In this document: positions 34,740 through 43,940 of the stretch, in pieces | Layout of the letters: every line of letters starts with the position of its first letter | Numbering within the stretch: the stretch's first letter is position 1 | From: Microbacterium sp. oral taxon 186 str. F0373 | GTDB taxonomy: Bacteria; Actinomycetota; Actinomycetes; Actinomycetales; Microbacteriaceae | Assembly: GCF_000411455.1 (NCBI RefSeq) | Contig: NZ_KE150457.1 | Location: forward strand, 184,401 to 248,400 | DNA: 64,000 bases | Direction of reading: 5' to 3' | Notes under the pieces: generated by a model | The model's input: the letters and a program-made list of their open reading frames with translations, nothing else | Databases searched by the model: none | What the model was told of the DNA's origin: nothing | Program-made: the position numbers and the translations under genes

Positions 34740-36079
34740 CGGCCCTCACCCGCCTCGCGCGTCGTGTCGGACGCCTCGGCGCCCTCCGGCATCGGGTGGG
34801 GTGTGAACTTGACCCGGTCGACGCGTCGGCCGTCCATGCGCTGCACCTCCAGCGTGCCGTCCTCCAGCTCGATGCGGTCGCCGACGACGGGGATGCGCTC
34901 CAGCATCGACATGAAGAAGCCGCCGACCGTGTCGTATACGTCTCCCTCCGGCACGCGGATGCCTGTGCGGTCGAGGACTTCGTCGGGACGCAGCTCCGCC
35001 GGGAACGTCACCGCCCCAGCCACGCGCACGACGCCCGCGCGGGAGCGATCGTGCTCGTCGAGCACCTCGCCGACGATCTCCTCGACGAGGTCCTCCAGCG
35101 TCACCACGCCGGCGGTGCCGCCGTACTCGTCGACGACGACGGCCATCTGATAGCCGCGCGAGCGCAGCTCTGACATCACGGCGTCGAGGTGGACGGCTTC
35201 GGGCACCCGCAGCGGCTCGGTGGCGATGGCCGCCGCCGGGACATCGGCGCGGCGCTCGCGTGGCACGCTCACGGCCTGCTTGAGGTGCACGATGCCGGTG
35301 ATGTCGTCCATCGACTCGTCGTACACGGGGAAGCGGCTGTGGCCGGTGCGTCGGGCGAGCTGGATGACGTCCTCGACGCTGTCTCCGGCGGCGACGGCGT
35401 GGATGCTGGGGCGCGGGGTCATGACGTCTGCGGTCGTGAGCCGCGCGAAGGTCAGGGTGCGATCCAGCAGCGACGCAGTGTCCTCTTCGAGCAGGCCCGC
35501 GCTCGCGGAGCGGCGGACGAGGCTCGAGAGCTCCTCCGCCGTGCGGGCGCCGGACAGCTCCTCCTTGGGTTCGACCCCCATCCCCCGCAGGATGCCGTTG
35601 GCGGAGCCGTTCAGGACGGTGATCGCGGGGCGGAACACCGTGGTGAACGCGACCTGGAACGGCATGACGACCTTCGCGGTCTGACGCGGGATGGCGAGCG
35701 CGAAGTTCTTCGGCACCAGCTCGCCGAGGATCATGGAGAAGGTCGTGGCGACCGCGATCGCGACGGTCGTGGCGACGACGCGCACCACCGTTTCGGGAAC
35801 GCCCCACCCACTCAGCACGAGGCTGAGCAGTGTGGTCAGGGCGGGCTCCATCGTGTAACCGGTGAGCAGGGTGGTCAGCGTGATGCCGAGCTGCGCGCTG
35901 GAGAGGTGGGTGGAGGTGATCCGCAGCGCGCTGATCGTCAGCGACAGCCGCGACTCTCCTGCGGCCTGACGCGCCTCGAGGTCCGCGCGGTCGAGGTTGA
36001 CGAGGGCGAATTCGCTCGCGACGAACAGTCCGGTCCCGATGGTGAGCAGAAGCCCCACGCCCAGCATGACGAGTTCCAT
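34736..36079 (-). CDS. CNNM/CBS/CorC-domain transporter-like protein (hemolysin C family), long form
   Basis: A 447-residue protein of the same family with the full order CNNM membrane domain (about 1-195), two CBS domains (about 210-330; TADVMTPRPSIHAVAAGD and DITGIVHLKQAV) and the C-terminal CorC/HlyC domain (DTVGGFFMSMLERIPVVGD). It is predicted to export or regulate Mg2+/Co2+. ATG 36079 is preferred over the GTG three bases earlier because GGGGGTGA lies at suitable distance. The pair of coupled paralogues suggests a heteromer. Confidence 0.9.
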   Translation of the reverse strand: MELVMLGVGLLLTIGTGLFVASEFALVNLDRADLEARQAAGESRLSLTISALRITSTHLSSAQLGITLTTLLTGYTMEPALTTLLSLVLSGWGVPETVVRVVATTVAIAVATTFSMILGELVPKNFALAIPRQTAKVVMPFQVAFTTVFRPAITVLNGSANGILRGMGVEPKEELSGARTAEELSSLVRRSASAGLLEEDTASLLDRTLTFARLTTADVMTPRPSIHAVAAGDSVEDVIQLARRTGHSRFPVYDESMDDITGIVHLKQAVSVPRERRADVPAAAIATEPLRVPEAVHLDAVMSELRSRGYQMAVVVDEYGGTAGVVTLEDLVEEIVGEVLDEHDRSRAGVVRVAGAVTFPAELRPDEVLDRTGIRVPEGDVYDTVGGFFMSMLERIPVVGDRIELEDGTLEVQRMDGRRVDRVKFTPHPMPEGAEASDTTREAGEGR

Positions 36080-36216
36080 CACACGTCACCCCCGATCGTG
36101 ATCGGGGAGGGTCGGTGGGGCGATCGTCTGCAACTGGGAGGGTCGTCCATGGTGCGAAGAAGTTTACGGCACCTGGCCCGCGTCGGCGCTGGATGCCGCG
36201 GGCATCCGCTGCCGAA

Positions 36217-36267
36217 ATCGGCATCCGCTGCTGACACTGTCGCAGCCCGGACCGATTTCTGCAGCGC
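36217..36267 (+). repeat. direct repeat, left copy
   Basis: The 51-base left copy begins ATCGGCATCCGCT and ends GATTTCTGCAGCGC. It matches the copy at 37365-37415 at 40 of 51 positions by hand alignment. A separate 15-mer TGGATGCCGCGGGCA occurs at 36190-36204 on this side and at 37430-37444 on the other. The 290-base gap that holds it (36083-36373) contains no convincing gene. Confidence 0.7.
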
Positions 36268-36373
36268 GACCGGGCGTGCAGCGCCTCCTCCCCAGAGCGG
36301 ATGGCGGCACGTCTGTCCACGCGGTTGCTGAGGGGCGCGTGGAGAGGCACGTCCGTGCCCGACAGTCGGGGGG

Positions 36374-37348
36374 ATGCTCAACGTTCCGGATGTGCCCGTG
36401 TTGCGGCGAAGAGACCGTCTCGATCCCCTGGATGACCGTCGCGTTCGCAGAGAGCTCGCGGCGGGACGATGGACGCACGTCGCCCCCGGCGTATTCGTGC
36501 CGATGGCCGCGTGGCGAGGCCTCAATCCCCTCCATCGGCATCGCGTCCGCGTCGAAGAGGTCACGTCGAGACTTCCCTCATCGGTGGTGATTTCTCACTT
36601 CGCTGCTGCTGCGGTCTGGGGAATCGACGTACTCGGCTCCTGGCCTGCACTGGTCGATGTCACGATCGACCGGGCGTCGGGCGGACGGTCCGGGGGTACG
36701 CTCCGACGTCATGCGCTCGGGGTCGCGCATCGCCGCAGAGTGCCCTTCGGTCGACACGAGGTGACGATGCCCGCGCAGACGGTGCTGGACCTCGCACGGA
36801 TGCTGCCCTACGTGCGCGCCGTGAGCGCGATCGACCAGGCGTTGTGGATCGGGCGGCCCCGCGGGCCGCTCGCGACGGCGGCGGAGATCTCCGACATCCT
36901 CGAGAGAACGCCCGTGGCTCGGGGAGATCGTCGTGCGCGACGTGCGCTGGCGGCATCGGCCACGCTGTCGGCCAACGTCCGCGAGACGCACATGCGCCTG
37001 CTGGTCGTGGCGCTCGGCTTTCCGATCCCGCGACTACAGGAACGCCGCACCCTCCCCAGCGGTCGCTGCGTCTTCGGTGATCTCTATTTCCCCGACGCAG
37101 ATCACTGGCTGGAGATCGACGGTCGAGGCAAATACACGAGCCCCGAGTACACCGGCGGTCGGACTCCTGCCGCCGTCGTCATCGACGAGAAGAATCGCGA
37201 GAACGAGATCCGTCGAGAAGTGCGGGGCTTCTCGCGACTCGAAGCAACCGACGCCGATCACCCCCAACGCGTCTACGACGTCCTCACCGCGGATGGGCTG
37301 CGCAGCTCCAAACCGCGCCCGCGGGCTGGGGACTCCGTGCTCCGGTGA
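36374..37348 (+). CDS. AbiEi-antitoxin-like N-terminus with DUF559-type endonuclease-like C-terminus
   Basis: A 324-residue protein of the type common in actinobacteria under the name AbiEi-family antitoxin-domain protein. The N-terminal part (about 18-90; RRVRRELAAGRWTHVAPGVF, then VVISHFAAAAVWGIDVL) resembles the AbiEi winged-helix region. The C-terminal part (about 215-310) resembles DUF559/very-short-patch-repair endonucleases: VFGDLYFP, then HWLEIDGRGKY, then DEKNRENEIR, a D...ExD/K-like layout. No AbiEii nucleotidyltransferase toxin is adjacent, so it is an orphan. It lies between direct repeats. The ATG follows GACAGT by seven bases. Function unknown. Confidence 0.7.
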   Translation: MLNVPDVPVLRRRDRLDPLDDRRVRRELAAGRWTHVAPGVFVPMAAWRGLNPLHRHRVRVEEVTSRLPSSVVISHFAAAAVWGIDVLGSWPALVDVTIDRASGGRSGGTLRRHALGVAHRRRVPFGRHEVTMPAQTVLDLARMLPYVRAVSAIDQALWIGRPRGPLATAAEISDILERTPVARGDRRARRALAASATLSANVRETHMRLLVVALGFPIPRLQERRTLPSGRCVFGDLYFPDADHWLEIDGRGKYTSPEYTGGRTPAAVVIDEKNRENEIRREVRGFSRLEATDADHPQRVYDVLTADGLRSSKPRPRAGDSVLR

Positions 37349-37364
37349 CCGTCGCGCTACCTGA

Positions 37365-37415
37365 ATCGGCATCCGCTATCGAAACTCTCGTCGCGCGAGC
37401 GGATTTCTGCAGCGC
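37365..37415 (+). repeat. direct repeat, right copy
   Basis: This is the right-hand partner of the repeat at 36217-36267, in the same orientation, starting 17 bases after the stop of the AbiEi/DUF559 gene. It ends GATTTCTGCAGCGC and is followed at 37430 by the 15-mer TGGATGCCGCGGGCA. The repeat lies just before the acetyltransferase gene and may have displaced its normal 5' end. Confidence 0.7.
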
Positions 37416-37431
37416 ACCCGTCGAACGTTGG

Positions 37432-37995
37432 ATGCCGCGGGCACAATGTGAGGGTGGACAAGGTCGACGCAGCGGAAGTCATCGGCCCGACCAGGAGTGG
37501 CACCGCTGGGACGGCCCCTACTTTCCGAAACTCGACGGCCCGCAGATCGACGCGGTCTGTGCGCGATTGTCGGGGGCGATCGAGGACGACAGCTACGCGG
37601 CGCAGAGTCCGCTGCGGCGCGCGGCGATCGCGACCGTCGCGGAACCGGCGACGATGATCGGCAGCCTGTCGTGGCATTGGGAGTCGGAGGATTCCGACTG
37701 GCGACGCATGGGCCTCACCGTCTACGACCCGGCGCTCCGCGGGCGGGGCATCGGCACGAACGCGCTGACCGTCTGGACGGACTATCTGTTCCGCACCACC
37801 GGGGTCGTCCGTCTGAACTACTCCACCTGGTCGGGCAGCGAACGCATGCTCGCCGTCGGTCGCCGCCTCGGGTTCACCGAGGAAGCGCGCTTCCGCGACG
37901 CGCGCGAGGTGCGCGGCCGCCGGTACGACTCGGTGGTGATGGGAGTGCTCCGCCGCGAGTGGGAGGCTCGCGGCGAGCAGGCCGTCACCAGCTGA
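37432..37995 (+). CDS. GNAT N-acetyltransferase, uncertain or damaged N-terminus
   Basis: The GNAT core is clear: DQEWHRWDGPYFPKLDG near the start, then GLTVYDPALRGRGIGTNALT (acetyl-CoA motif RGRGIG) and GRRLGFTEEARFRDAREVRG (motif B). The start is not clear. The frame is open up to a GTG at 37345 that overlaps the previous stop, but that stretch crosses the direct repeat. ATG 37432 gives 187 residues. The best promoter-like signal (CACAAT, then GTG 37454) leads into a different frame (MDKVDAAEVIGP), which hints at a frameshift near 37480. It ends 11 bases inside guaB1. Substrate unknown. Confidence 0.65.
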   Translation: MPRAQCEGGQGRRSGSHRPDQEWHRWDGPYFPKLDGPQIDAVCARLSGAIEDDSYAAQSPLRRAAIATVAEPATMIGSLSWHWESEDSDWRRMGLTVYDPALRGRGIGTNALTVWTDYLFRTTGVVRLNYSTWSGSERMLAVGRRLGFTEEARFRDAREVRGRRYDSVVMGVLRREWEARGEQAVTS

Positions 37996-39442
37996 CGGGC
38001 AGTGCCTTGCCCTCTTCGTATCCGGCGGCGGACTGCAGACCCACCGTGGCGCGGTCATGGAACTCGGGGACGGTCGACGCGCCCGCATAGGTGAACGAGG
38101 AGCGCACTCCCGAGGTGATCATGTCGACGAGGTCCTCGACCGACGGACGCAGCGGGTCCAGGTAGATCTTCGACGACGAGATGCCCTCCGCGAACAGCTC
38201 CTTGCGCGCCCGCTCGTAGGCGTCCAGCCGTCCGAACCGGCCCTGGACGGCCTTCGTCGAGGCCATGCCCCACGACTCCTTGTACACGCGGCCCGCCTCG
38301 TCGACCTGCAGCTGGCCGGGGGCTTCGATCGTGCCCGCGAACCACGACCCGATCATGACGGATGCCGCGCCCGCCGCCAGTGCCAGCGCGACGTCACGCG
38401 GGTAGCGGACGCCCCCGTCGGCCCAGACGTGGGCGCCGAGCTCGGCCGCCGCCTGCGCGGTTTCCAGGACAGCCGAGAACTGGGGCCGTCCGACGGCGGT
38501 CATCATGCGGGTGGTGCACATCGCACCCGGACCCACACCGACCTTGAGGATCGTGGCACCCGCGCCGACCAGGTCGTGCACGCCGTCGGCCGTCACGATG
38601 TTGCCGGCCGCGATCGGGATGCCCAGGCCCAGCCCGGACACCGTCTGCAGCGCGCGCAGCATGCCCTCCTGGTGACCGTGCGCCGTATCGACGACGAGCA
38701 CGTCGACGCCGGCCGCCGCGAGGGCCTTCGCCTTCGCGGCGACGTCGCCGTTGATGCCGACGGCGGCCGCGACGATCAGACGGCCGTTCGCGTCGACCGC
38801 GGGCCGGTAGAGCGTCGAGCGCAGCGCGGTGCGCTGCGAGAGGGTGCCGACGAGGTAGCCGTGGTGCAGGACGCACACCGTCTCGGCATCCGCCGCGACG
38901 AGCAGATCGAAGGCGTGGCGGGCGTCGGTGACGTCGTCGGCGTCGATCGAGACGCCGCGACCGCGGGTGAGGTCACCCAGCCGCGCATCCGGCAGAGCCG
39001 TGCCCAGCCGCGTCGCCGGGACGACCCCCAGGATGTCGTCGACGTGGACGCGGGCGGGGTCGCCGGCGACGACGATGATGCCGTGCCCCTCGGTCGCGGG
39101 CAGCAGAGCCGCCGCCTCGGCGACGGTGGCGTCGGCGCGGAGCACGAGCGGGGTGTCCCAGCGCACGGGCTGGTCCTTGACCCAGCGGATCGCCGCGTCG
39201 ATCTCCTGCAGCGGCATGTCCTGCGGCAACACTCCGAGGCCGCCGCGACGGGCGAGCGCCGCCGCGAGGCGCGGACCGGTGACGGAGTTCATGTTCGAGG
39301 CGACCAGCGGGATGGTCGCCGAGGTGCCGTCGCGCGGCGACAGGTCGACATCGAGCCGGCTCGTCACGCCCGAGCGGCGAGGCACGAGGAAGACGTCCGA
39401 ATAGGTGAGATCGACGGTGGGCTGAGCGCCGGAGAACTGCAT
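37985..39442 (-). CDS. guaB1: GuaB1-type IMP dehydrogenase-related protein (probable GMP reductase)
   Basis: A 485-residue TIM-barrel protein of the IMPDH/GMPR superfamily with two inserted CBS domains (about 95-205). TYSDVFLVPRRS starts the barrel, VVDTAHGHQEGML follows, and the catalytic loop is GVGPGAMCTTRMMTAVG with the nucleophile cysteine. This actinobacterial GuaB1 branch has been shown in mycobacteria to act as a GMP reductase, so GMP to IMP recycling is the likely reaction. The ATG follows TACCGT by seven bases (leaderless). The much longer frame upstream is not plausible coding. Confidence 0.92.
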   Translation of the reverse strand: MQFSGAQPTVDLTYSDVFLVPRRSGVTSRLDVDLSPRDGTSATIPLVASNMNSVTGPRLAAALARRGGLGVLPQDMPLQEIDAAIRWVKDQPVRWDTPLVLRADATVAEAAALLPATEGHGIIVVAGDPARVHVDDILGVVPATRLGTALPDARLGDLTRGRGVSIDADDVTDARHAFDLLVAADAETVCVLHHGYLVGTLSQRTALRSTLYRPAVDANGRLIVAAAVGINGDVAAKAKALAAAGVDVLVVDTAHGHQEGMLRALQTVSGLGLGIPIAAGNIVTADGVHDLVGAGATILKVGVGPGAMCTTRMMTAVGRPQFSAVLETAQAAAELGAHVWADGGVRYPRDVALALAAGAASVMIGSWFAGTIEAPGQLQVDEAGRVYKESWGMASTKAVQGRFGRLDAYERARKELFAEGISSSKIYLDPLRPSVEDLVDMITSGVRSSFTYAGASTVPEFHDRATVGLQSAAGYEEGKALPVSW

Positions 39443-39564
39443 GACTCCCACGGTACCGACAGAAAACCTGGGATACCCTTGATGAACGTGTGCGTGTGGG
39501 CCGCACCATACACGGCAGCGGGCCTCGCACGATCTGAACTTCATCGATGAAAGCAGGCGCAACC

Positions 39565-42500
39565 GTGTCCAGTCAGGTGACCGGCGTGGGGACTTCGAGC
39601 GACGGCGAATTCGGGGCCAACGAGTGGCTCGTCGCCGAGATGTACGACCAGTTCGCGAAGGATCGCGACTCGGTCGACCGGGCGTGGTGGCCTGTGCTCG
39701 AGGCGTACGAGAAGACCCAGCAGGATGCCGCGCCCGCCGAGACTGCTCCTGCGGCGGCGCCCGCTTCTGAGAAGGCGTCCACTCCCGCCGCCTCAGCTGC
39801 CGCCGCCGACCCGCACCCCATGACGGCACCGATCCCGGTCGTCGGCGCCCAGCCGGTCGCCCGGACGACCGCGCGACCCGCCTCCCCCCAGCCCGTGCCC
39901 GCGCAGGCGCCGAGCACCGAGCCGACGTCGACCCCGGCCGCCCGCGAGGACGTCGTCACGCCGCTGCGCGGCATGCCCAAGACCCTCGCCGCAAACATGG
40001 ACGAATCGCTCACCGTGCCGACCGCGACGAGCGTGCGCACCGTGCCGGCGAAGCTCATGATCGACAACCGCATCGTGATCAACAACCACATGTCGCGCAC
40101 GCGCGGCGGCAAGGTCAGCTTCACGCACCTCATCGGCTGGGCCCTCATCCAGGCGCTCAAGGCCTTCCCCAGCCAGAATGTGTCCTACGCCGAGATCGAC
40201 GGCAAGCCGTCGGTCGTCGCCCCCGCGCACATCAACCTCGGCATCGCGATCGACCTTCCCAAGCCCGACGGCACCCGTGCGCTGATGGTCCCCTCGATCA
40301 AGCAGGCCGAGGCGCTGACCTTCGGCGAGTACCTCGCGGCCTACGAGGACCTCGTCAAGCGTGCCCGCGGAAACAAGCTGACGGCGGCCGACTTCCAGGG
40401 CACCACGATCTCGCTCACGAACCCCGGCGGCATCGGCACGGTGCACTCCGTGCCGCGCCTCATGAAAGGCCAGGGCTGCATCGTCGGCGCCGGCGCCCTG
40501 GAGTACCCCGCCGAGTTCCAGGGCTCGAGCGAGAAGACCCTCGTCGAGCTCGGCATCGGCAAGACGATCACCCTGACCAGCACGTACGACCACCGGGTCA
40601 TCCAGGGTGCGGGCTCGGGCGAGTTCCTGAAGATCGTGCACGAGCTGCTCACCGGTCAGCGCGGTTTCTACGAGGGCATCTTCGCGGCCCTGCGCATCCC
40701 CTACGCGCCGATCCACTGGGCCGGCGACATCAACGTCGACATCGCAGAACGCGTCGACAAGACCGCCCGCGTACAGGAGCTCATCAACTCCTACCGCGTC
40801 CGCGGCCACCTCATGGCCGACACCGACCCGCTCGAGTACGTGCAGCGCACGCACCCCGACCTCGAGATCGAGAACCACGGCCTCACCTTCTGGGACCTCG
40901 ACCGCGAGTTCGTCACGGGGGGCTTCGGCGGACGACGCCTGATGAAGCTCCGCGACATCCTCGGCGTGCTCCGCGACTCGTACTGCCGCACGATCGGCGT
41001 CGAGTACATGCACATCCAGGACCCGGGCCAGCGCAAGTGGTTCCAGGACAACGTCGAGGTCAAGTACCAGAAGCCGAGCCACGACGAGCAGCTGCGCATC
41101 CTCGACAAGCTCAACCAGGCCGAGGCGTTCGAGACGTTCCTGCAGACCAAGTACGTCGGCCAGAAGCGCTTCAGCCTCGAGGGCGGCGAGTCCCTGATTC
41201 CGCTGCTCGACCAGATCCTGCAGGGCGCCGCCGGCGCGGGCCTCGACGGCGCCGCCATCGGCATGGCGCACCGCGGTCGCCTCAATGTGCTGACCAACAT
41301 CGCCGGCAAGACCTACAGCCAGATCTTCCGCGAATTCGAGGGCTCCGTCGCGATCGGCTCCAAGAGCGGTTCGGGCGATGTCAAGTACCACCTCGGGACG
41401 CAGGGCACGTTCGTGTCGGATGCCGGGGAGGAGCTGCCGGTGTACCTGGCCGCCAACCCGTCGCACCTCGAAACGGTCGACGGGGTGCTGGAGGGCGTCG
41501 TCCGCGCCAAGCAGGACCGCATGCCGATCGGCACGTTCTCGTGGCTTCCGATCCTCGTGCACGGCGACGCGGCCTTCGCGGGCCAGGGCGTCGTCGTCGA
41601 GACGCTGCAGATGTCGCAGTTGCGCGGGTACCGCACCGGCGGCACGGTGCACGTCGTCGTCAACAACCAGGTCGGCTTCACGACGCTCCCGCAGGACGGC
41701 CGCACTTCGGTCTACGCCACCGACGTCGCCAAGACGATCCAGGCGCCGATCTTCCACGTCAACGGCGACGACCCCGAAGCCGTCGTGCGCGTGGCCGAGC
41801 TCGCCGTGGCCTACCGCCAGGAGTTCAACCGCGACGTCGTCATCGACCTCGTCTGCTACCGCCGTCGCGGTCACAACGAGGGCGACGACCCGTCGATGAC
41901 GCAGCCGCTGATGACAAACCTCATCGAGGCGAAACGCTCGGTGCGCCGGCTCTACACGGAGTCGCTCGTCGGTCGTGGCGACATCACCGAGGAGGAGTAC
42001 GACAAGGCGAAGCAGGACTTCCAGAACCGCCTCGAGATCGCGTTCGCTGAGACCCACGCCGCCGAGACCGGCGCGACCGGAATCGTCTCCCCCGCCGTCA
42101 CGGGCGGCGTGGAGCAGGCCGTCGGCGAGCCCGAGACCACGGGCGTATCCACCGCGGTCGTGCACCAGATCGGCGACGCTTTCGTCAACAAGCCCGACGG
42201 CTTCACGGTGCACAATAAGCTGCAGCAGCTGCTCGAGAAGCGCCTCGACATGAGCCGCAACGGGCAGATCGACTGGGGCTTCGGCGAGCTGCTGGCCTTC
42301 GGTTCGGTGCTGATGGAAGGCACGAACGTGCGCCTGGCCGGCCAGGATGCCCGCCGCGGAACGTTCGTCCAGCGCCACGCCGTGCTCCACGACCGGGCGA
42401 ACGGCCAGGAGTGGCTGCCGCTGGCGAACCTGTCCGAGAGCCAGGGCCGGTTCTACGTCTATGACTCCCTTCTCAGCGAGTATGCGGCGATGGCGTTCGA

Positions 42501-43290
42501 GTACGGGTACTCCGTGGAGCGTCCCGACACCCTCACCCTGTGGGAGGCGCAGTTCGGCGATTTCGCGAACGGCGCCCAGTCGGTGATCGACGAGTACATC
42601 TCCGCGGCCGACCAGAAGTGGGGCCAGCAGTCGAGCGTCGTGTTGCTGCTCCCCCACGGCTACGAGGGCCAGGGGCCGGACCACTCCTCGGCACGCATTG
42701 AGCGCTACCTGCAGATGTGCGCGCAGGACAACATGACGGTCGCGCGCCCCTCGACGCCGGCGTCGTACTTCCACCTGCTGCGCCGCCAGGCGTACGCCCG
42801 TCCGCGCCGCCCGCTGATCGTGTTCACCCCGAAGGCCATGCTGCGTCTGCGCGGTGCGGCGAGTCCCGTCGAGGCCTTCACGACGGGACGCTTCGAACCT
42901 GTCCTGGACGACGATCGGAACCTCGACCCGGCGGCCGTCACCCGGGTGCTGCTGCACTCGGGCAAGATCCACTGGGACCTCAAGGCCGAGCTCGACAAGA
43001 AGCCGAACCCGCAGGTCGCTCTCGTCCGTCTCGAGCAGCTGTACCCGGCTCCCATCGACCAGCTGAACGCCGTGATCGACCGGTACCCGAACGCTCAGCT
43101 GGTCTGGGTGCAGGACGAGCCCGAGAACCAGGGCGCCTGGCCGTTCATCGCGCTCGAGGTCGTCAAGCACCTGAAGGGACGCACGATCCGCCGTGTCTCC
43201 CGCGCCGCCGCCGCCTCCACCGCGACCGGCTCACCGAAGGTGCACGCGCGCGAGCAGGCCGCGATCCTCGAGAAGGCTCTGACCGTCTGA
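39565..43290 (+). CDS. kgd: multifunctional 2-oxoglutarate metabolism enzyme (alpha-ketoglutarate decarboxylase / E1o-E2o fusion)
   Basis: An actinobacterial Kgd/OdhA of 1241 residues. The N-terminal GEFGANEWLVAEMYDQF helix binds partner subunits. An Ala/Pro/Thr-rich linker (about 55-135) is followed by a succinyltransferase-like E2 domain (about 140-370) ending TSTYDHRVIQGAGSGEF, the active-site histidine segment. The thiamine-diphosphate E1 domain follows, with HRGRLNVLTNIAGK, HGDAAFAGQGVV and YRRRGHNEGDDPSMTQP. It lacks a lipoyl domain, as expected for this architecture. GTG 39565 fits a GCAGG site; ATG 39547 is the alternative. It joins the TCA cycle at 2-oxoglutarate. No GarA is nearby. 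Confidence 0.95.
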   Translation: MSSQVTGVGTSSDGEFGANEWLVAEMYDQFAKDRDSVDRAWWPVLEAYEKTQQDAAPAETAPAAAPASEKASTPAASAAAADPHPMTAPIPVVGAQPVARTTARPASPQPVPAQAPSTEPTSTPAAREDVVTPLRGMPKTLAANMDESLTVPTATSVRTVPAKLMIDNRIVINNHMSRTRGGKVSFTHLIGWALIQALKAFPSQNVSYAEIDGKPSVVAPAHINLGIAIDLPKPDGTRALMVPSIKQAEALTFGEYLAAYEDLVKRARGNKLTAADFQGTTISLTNPGGIGTVHSVPRLMKGQGCIVGAGALEYPAEFQGSSEKTLVELGIGKTITLTSTYDHRVIQGAGSGEFLKIVHELLTGQRGFYEGIFAALRIPYAPIHWAGDINVDIAERVDKTARVQELINSYRVRGHLMADTDPLEYVQRTHPDLEIENHGLTFWDLDREFVTGGFGGRRLMKLRDILGVLRDSYCRTIGVEYMHIQDPGQRKWFQDNVEVKYQKPSHDEQLRILDKLNQAEAFETFLQTKYVGQKRFSLEGGESLIPLLDQILQGAAGAGLDGAAIGMAHRGRLNVLTNIAGKTYSQIFREFEGSVAIGSKSGSGDVKYHLGTQGTFVSDAGEELPVYLAANPSHLETVDGVLEGVVRAKQDRMPIGTFSWLPILVHGDAAFAGQGVVVETLQMSQLRGYRTGGTVHVVVNNQVGFTTLPQDGRTSVYATDVAKTIQAPIFHVNGDDPEAVVRVAELAVAYRQEFNRDVVIDLVCYRRRGHNEGDDPSMTQPLMTNLIEAKRSVRRLYTESLVGRGDITEEEYDKAKQDFQNRLEIAFAETHAAETGATGIVSPAVTGGVEQAVGEPETTGVSTAVVHQIGDAFVNKPDGFTVHNKLQQLLEKRLDMSRNGQIDWGFGELLAFGSVLMEGTNVRLAGQDARRGTFVQRHAVLHDRANGQEWLPLANLSESQGRFYVYDSLLSEYAAMAFEYGYSVERPDTLTLWEAQFGDFANGAQSVIDEYISAADQKWGQQSSVVLLLPHGYEGQGPDHSSARIERYLQMCAQDNMTVARPSTPASYFHLLRRQAYARPRRPLIVFTPKAMLRLRGAASPVEAFTTGRFEPVLDDDRNLDPAAVTRVLLHSGKIHWDLKAELDKKPNPQVALVRLEQLYPAPIDQLNAVIDRYPNAQLVWVQDEPENQGAWPFIALEVVKHLKGRTIRRVSRAAAASTATGSPKVHAREQAAILEKALTV

Positions 43291-43302
43291 ATCGGTACGA
43301 GT

Positions 43303-43812
43303 TCAGGAGATCGGCGTCGTGCCGTTGAGCGTGCCGGCGTCCTTGACGACAGCGGTCCCGCTCTCCCAGCCGACGAGGTTCGCGTCCGCACCCGCGTCGA
43401 GGACGACCTCACGCGCAGCGGCCATGATCACGATGTTCCCGTCGCCCTGGACGCTGAGCTCGTCCACGGCCGGCAGCAGGACGGTCGCTGCGGAGGCCAA
43501 GATCGTCACCTCCCGGCACGCGCCCGTCACCTCCACGACCATCGCGTCGGCGTTGCGGTCGACGGTGTAGGCGCCGTCCACGCACACCACGTGCTGGGTG
43601 ACCGTGTCGCTCCAGCGGCTGCGCTGCAGCTTCGCCATGCGCTCATCGTCGACGACGCCCCGAACGTTCGCCGTGTCGGTCGGTGACGGCGCCGACGCGG
43701 TCGGGGTCGCGACGCCGGCATCGGAGACGCGAACGCCACAGCCTGCGAGGGTGGCGCAGCTCGCGACCATGAGCGCAAGGGAGAAGGCGAGCGGGCGACG
43801 TACCGTGTTCAT
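43303..43812 (-). CDS. DUF3060 lipoprotein
   Basis: A 169-residue predicted lipoprotein. The signal peptide ends at the lipobox TLAGC, then a Thr/Ser/Pro/Ala linker. The C-terminal two-thirds shows short repeating strands (VVEVTGACREVTILASAAT, then VDELSVQGDGNIVIM) of the DUF3060 family, a small right-handed beta-helix-like domain of unknown role. The ATG follows TAACGT by seven bases (43820-43825 on this strand). Convergent with kgd by 12 bases and divergent from the kinase gene. Confidence 0.82.
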   Translation of the reverse strand: MNTVRRPLAFSLALMVASCATLAGCGVRVSDAGVATPTASAPSPTDTANVRGVVDDERMAKLQRSRWSDTVTQHVVCVDGAYTVDRNADAMVVEVTGACREVTILASAATVLLPAVDELSVQGDGNIVIMAAAREVVLDAGADANLVGWESGTAVVKDAGTLNGTTPIS

Positions 43813-43940
43813 GCAGACAACGTTACGAAACGGATGCCGCAGCCGCGTCGCGGCCGCGTCGCGATCCCGCGACAGGCATGATGAGGCGAACACCCGCACG
43901 TCGCCGAGCCCCACGGCGGCCCAGTCTTCGACAGGACGAC

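Noticed and set aside
36374..37348. Complete AbiE toxin-antitoxin system
   Set aside because: There is no AbiEii nucleotidyltransferase gene on either side, and the protein has an additional nuclease-like domain.
39793..43170. 1125-codon open frame antisense to kgd
   Set aside because: Composition is dominated by Val/Leu/Arg/Asp/His with no recognisable motif, and kgd is certain.
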